Shown piece after piece: positions 60,456 to 64,000 of a stretch of 64,000 bases of DNA. This DNA comes from Balaenoptera acutorostrata (Eukaryota; Chordata; Mammalia; Artiodactyla; Balaenopteridae). Both the position numbers and the translations under genes were made by a program. The DNA lies in NCBI RefSeq assembly GCF_949987535.1, contig NC_080065.1:40463239-40527238 (forward strand), read 5' to 3'. Position 1 is the stretch's first letter; each line of letters starts with the position of its first letter. The notes below the pieces were generated by a model. The model was not told where the DNA came from. It searched no databases and saw nothing but the letters and a program-made list of their open reading frames with translations.

Positions 60456-62984
60456 ATAATGTCAAATGCCTGTCCACTCTCCTCACCCTTAGCATTCTCC
60501 CATCCATGGTCCCCAAGTAGAAAAGTCTAAGAAACTCCCTTGGGATGCATGTAGATGATGAAGAGTGTCATTTTAATAATCCACTTTGGGGCCATGACTC
60601 ACTTTCATTGGCCCCCATTTGGTGCTTTTCACACAGGAAAGTCATTAGATTGAACTCCATCTCAAAGCACTAAGTAAATAGGGAAGTTATACACGGTATC
60701 TGTCCCAAACCATGGTACGGTATTCATTGTCTTTTAGTGTTTCTTCCATCTTGTTTCAATACCTAAGAGTGGAAGAAGCACCCTATTGACCCCTGTTCAT
60801 TCAAACTGTTACATGGGAAGTATGAATATACTTCTCATAGGCTCATTTTCTCTTAAGACATTGAGATAAACGGAAATAATTAATATTAGCTCAATTGCTT
60901 TATTTTACAGGGGAACAAAAATTTAATAGTTAAGGATTAAAATTATGTTGCAGCCAGATCTCACAACACAAATTTATTTCTTGGCTGTAGTGCACTTTGA
61001 GTGAAAAGTCACTTCCCACACAAATCTGCATAGTATGACTTGCTTTTTTCTCATCAGGGTAACATGATCATAACAATACTTTATCACATGCGAAAATAAA
61101 GCCTGAATAGCTGGACAAGTAGCTTTGTCACTGTGGAGAATTCCACTGGAATCCACAGTGACTACAAAGTTTAATCACATGCTGCACATTTAAGTCTTCC
61201 TGTTTTCCATGAACAATTAAAACGTGGCAAGACAGAATAATACAACTAAAAAATAACTTGCCAAGGAATATCATGATTTCTATAGTTTACATGTTTCAGT
61301 TATATGATTCAGTTTGTGATGTAAAATCTCAGTCTTCCTGAAGAACAATTACAGACAGATGAAAGATATTTTTTATTTGGCATTGCATAATCTCAAACAG
61401 GATAATTAGAGGGACTGACTGAAGACAGACAAATGTAATCACAGGCAAGAGAAGGGAAAGAAGGAAAAAAGAAAGCAAAAATATGATAATAAATATAGAA
61501 GTAGTTCAGAGCAAAGGTGCTGCAGGAGGTTAGAAAAAGTAACAGGACATCCAGCAACTTTCTAACAGTAGAGAAGGATACAACTGAAGATGGATGGGCT
61601 CTGAGGTCTGTACAGAGGTGGGTGGAAAGCAGCAAATAATTTAGTCCTTAGTAATCCTAAAAGATTCATGGCAGTATTCTGTGTAGTTTTTAAGTCTTGT
61701 GTTCTGAATTTAACTTTACTGGGTTGGATCTGCTTCTACCACTTACTACCAGGCCATCTTTGTGTAAATCAAGCCATTATGTGCCCCTTTCCTTGTAATC
61801 TCAAATGAAGATAGTGATAGTACTGACTTCATTCCCTTATTGGAAGAAGTACCACCCTTAGACCTGGCAAAGAACCCCCTGCTCTGTGTCCTGCATGATA
61901 GAGGGTCCTAAATCTAACAAATGAGAATAAAGTGAATGTATTAGAGTACGCATAAGCATATGGGCACTGGCTCAGTGCCCTTCAGCGCTCCTGTGACAGC
62001 TTTCAGGCCACAGGGAAACACTTCTCAAAATTTCTTGCTCTGTGTCCTCCTAAGAAAAGAGGACCATGTCCAGCTCCAGGATTTGAGAGTTTTCCATTGC
62101 CCATTTCCCAGCTGAACACAGCTTCAAAGTATTGGGAAGACTGTGTTGGAAGCTCTCGTCAACAGGAGAGCAAAGGTTTCTCACACGAAAAGGATCACTT
62201 TCCAGTAATGCTGAGCTTCCATCTTGTTTCTTTTCCTGGATCATTTCCCATTTCTAGAAATATTCACAAATTTGTGAATTAGCAAGGTATTTGCAACAGT
62301 TGCATTTGGTGGTTGAGGGAAATTGTGAAATATTAAACAACTCAACATTTTTGAAAGAGTGGGTATGTAGACCTTTAGTTTGGCAACTGGATGGACACAA
62401 CACTAGAACTGCTAATAACTACTTCAATTAAATTGAGTAATGATTTCAGTTTTATTTAAATAATTCTAACTTGAAATTTTGATATTTAATATTATATTTT
62501 TCACTCTGTCTTTATTCTTATTAGATGTGTTTGAATATTTAAAAATAATTTAAAACAAAGTTATTTTATTTTTGATTCTCCATCCTTTAATGCATATATT
62601 TTGATGCATATATATTTACATTTTGTACACTTTTAAAATAACTGTATTTTTTAATTCTTTGAGTTAGGATTTGTAGAGCACAAATTATGAAAAAATTTGA
62701 TTATAACAACTTAAAGATTTTGCTGAATTGAAAGCAAGAAAACATATTTTATGAAATATATATAATAATTGATAGACTATGTATTTCTTTATTTCTCACC
62801 CAAATGTTCTTAGTCCCTCAGTAGAACATCTTCCATCATATTTGACAGTTTTGTCATTTTATAGGCATATTTGTTAAGGTAGGAAGTTAAAACATGTTTT
62901 GTAATAGTTTTATTACTTAATGTATAACTTAGTTTAGAAGATCAAATTAGATGGTATATAAGCTTAAAATAATTTAATTAATTT
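60456..62984. other. Unrecognised sequence
   Basis: No gene or clear element; a weak MIR-like trace near 61700-61850. Confidence 0.4.
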
Positions 62985-63070
62985 TAGCCATGGCATTTTT
63001 CTAGTTACTGAGAAAGAATAGTAAACAAAACAGACAAAACTCCTGCCCTCAGAAGGCTTATGTTCTAGTG
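62985..63070. mobile_element. L2-like fragment, interrupted by a hAT element
   Basis: GTAAACAAAACAGACAAAAC, TCCTGCCCTCAGAAGGCTTA and TGTTCTAGTG follow L2-like order; the duplicated target lies in its last bases. Confidence 0.55.
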
Positions 63071-63278
63071 CAGAGGTCCATAAACATTTTCTGTAAAAGG
63101 CCAGACAATAAATGTTTTAGGCTTGTGGGCTACGTATGATCGCTGTCATATATTCTTTTTTATTTATTTTTTCAAACCTTTAAAAATTATTCCTCATTGC
63201 AGGTCATGCAAAAGCAGGCCATCCCAAAACAAGCCTTGGGCCAGACTTGGCCCTTAGACCTTAGTTTGCAGACCCCTG
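63071..63278. mobile_element. hAT-type non-autonomous DNA transposon
   Basis: Ends CAGAGGTCC and CAGACCCCTG form imperfect terminal inverted repeats, with GTAAAAGGCCAGACAATAAA inside. A perfect 8-bp duplication TTCTAGTG (63063-63070 and 63279-63286) is diagnostic of hAT transposition. No transposase. Confidence 0.88.
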
Positions 63279-63286
63279 TTCTAGTG

Positions 63287-64000
63287 CCTTTAGCCGCAGT
63301 GCATCTGGAGGGCATCTCGTGAAAGGTCAAATCAAGTCCTATACACTTCAGTATCTTCTATGTTCACCACTGAATTCAAACCGGCTTCTTCTAAAAGTCA
63401 GTGTGTGTCTGCAAGTGACGCAACTTGGGGATATGGAGGGGATGTGATGCGATTGGGGTGAGGCATTGTCAAGGCCAAGGAAACTGGACACTGTCAAGTA
63501 CCACAGGAACAAATTAACTGTTCCATACAATTCACTGTCAGGGACTCAGCTGAGCTGGAGAGAGAGCTGAGCTGTCAGGTATCGAAGTAGCCAACTTCAC
63601 ATACTGAAATAAAGTAACAAGCCAAATGGAAGGAACAGTGAAGGCTTTAATCACTTGCTGCAGTAGCATAAGCAAGAGGCTAAATCAGGGAAAGCACTGA
63701 CTCCTTCCTGTACCAACAAAAGGTTCCTGTAGTGTTACGGACCTGGCTCCAGAGTGAGGAAAAGTGACTTCAAGTTTCCCAATAAGGTGACTTCCAAATA
63801 GAGACACCTGGGCTAGGAATGGGGCTATGCACGAGAGCATGGCTGGCCAGGGGGCCTGAGTCCTTGACTGCAGCTCCCTTCAGAGACCACCATGCACTGG
63901 CCGTTGTACATCAGGTCCTGCAGAGGGCGGTTTCACCCCATGAGGTCACCAGGTAGAATCTTTTTGTCACTGCCTATGATTGGGCCTGAAAAATCACACA
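63287..64000. other. Unrecognised sequence at the window end
   Basis: Nothing recognisable seen. Confidence 0.4.

Overview
This is an AT-rich stretch of mammalian nuclear DNA with no cellular gene that I can recognise. The strongest taxonomic clue is ten copies of a tRNA-derived SINE of the CHR type. They have the 5' end GGGCTTCCCTGGTGGCGCAG, a GGTTCGAGCCC B box and an (AATAAA)n-like tail. Both a longer, older form (CHR-1-like) and a shorter, younger form (CHR-2-like) are present. No BovB or Bov-tA element was seen. Together this points to a whale, dolphin or hippopotamus rather than a ruminant; the family assignment is from recognition, not a search.

The main feature is a complete LINE-1 on the minus strand between perfect 15-bp target-site duplications (34556-34570 and 41928-41942). 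It has a 5' UTR of about 970 bp with a YY1-type site at its first bases, an intact ORF1 (301 aa), an intact ORF2 (1272 aa) with all endonuclease, reverse-transcriptase and Cys/His residues I could check, and a short 3' UTR. The insertion does not stop at the L1 3' end. It continues for about 1.4 kb of non-L1 DNA, which includes nine tandem copies of a 76/82-bp repeat, and only then reaches an AATAAA signal, a poly(A) tail and the target-site duplication. The simplest reading is a 3' transduction by an intact, recently inserted L1; a template-switch chimera is the main alternative.

Region by region. 1-4.5 kb: two reverse CHR SINEs and a GATA microsatellite. 4.5-7 kb: old L1/HAL1-like DNA and a 5'-inverted L1. 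7-13 kb: mostly old, decayed sequence with L2, MIR and an old L1 3' end. 13.1-14.1 kb: an older truncated L1 with its own probable 3' transduction of about 490 bp. 15.7-16.4 kb: an MLT1-type LTR and a Tigger/MER28-type element. 17.5-24 kb: four CHR SINEs, a class I solo LTR and ancient repeats. 24-28.4 kb: repeat-poor. 28.4-34.5 kb: L1 3' ends, MIRs, ancient repeats and a GT microsatellite. 34.6-41.9 kb: the complete L1. 43-46 kb: an old L1 and two CHR-2 SINEs with perfect target-site duplications. 46-64 kb: another MLT1 LTR, L1 3' ends, two more SINEs, MIRs and a hAT element with an 8-bp duplication.

Two patterns run through the window. Retrotransposons here repeatedly carry extra 3' DNA: two L1s and at least three SINEs. 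All seven of the younger L1 3' ends lie on the minus strand, as expected if the window is an intron of a plus-strand gene, though chance is not excluded.
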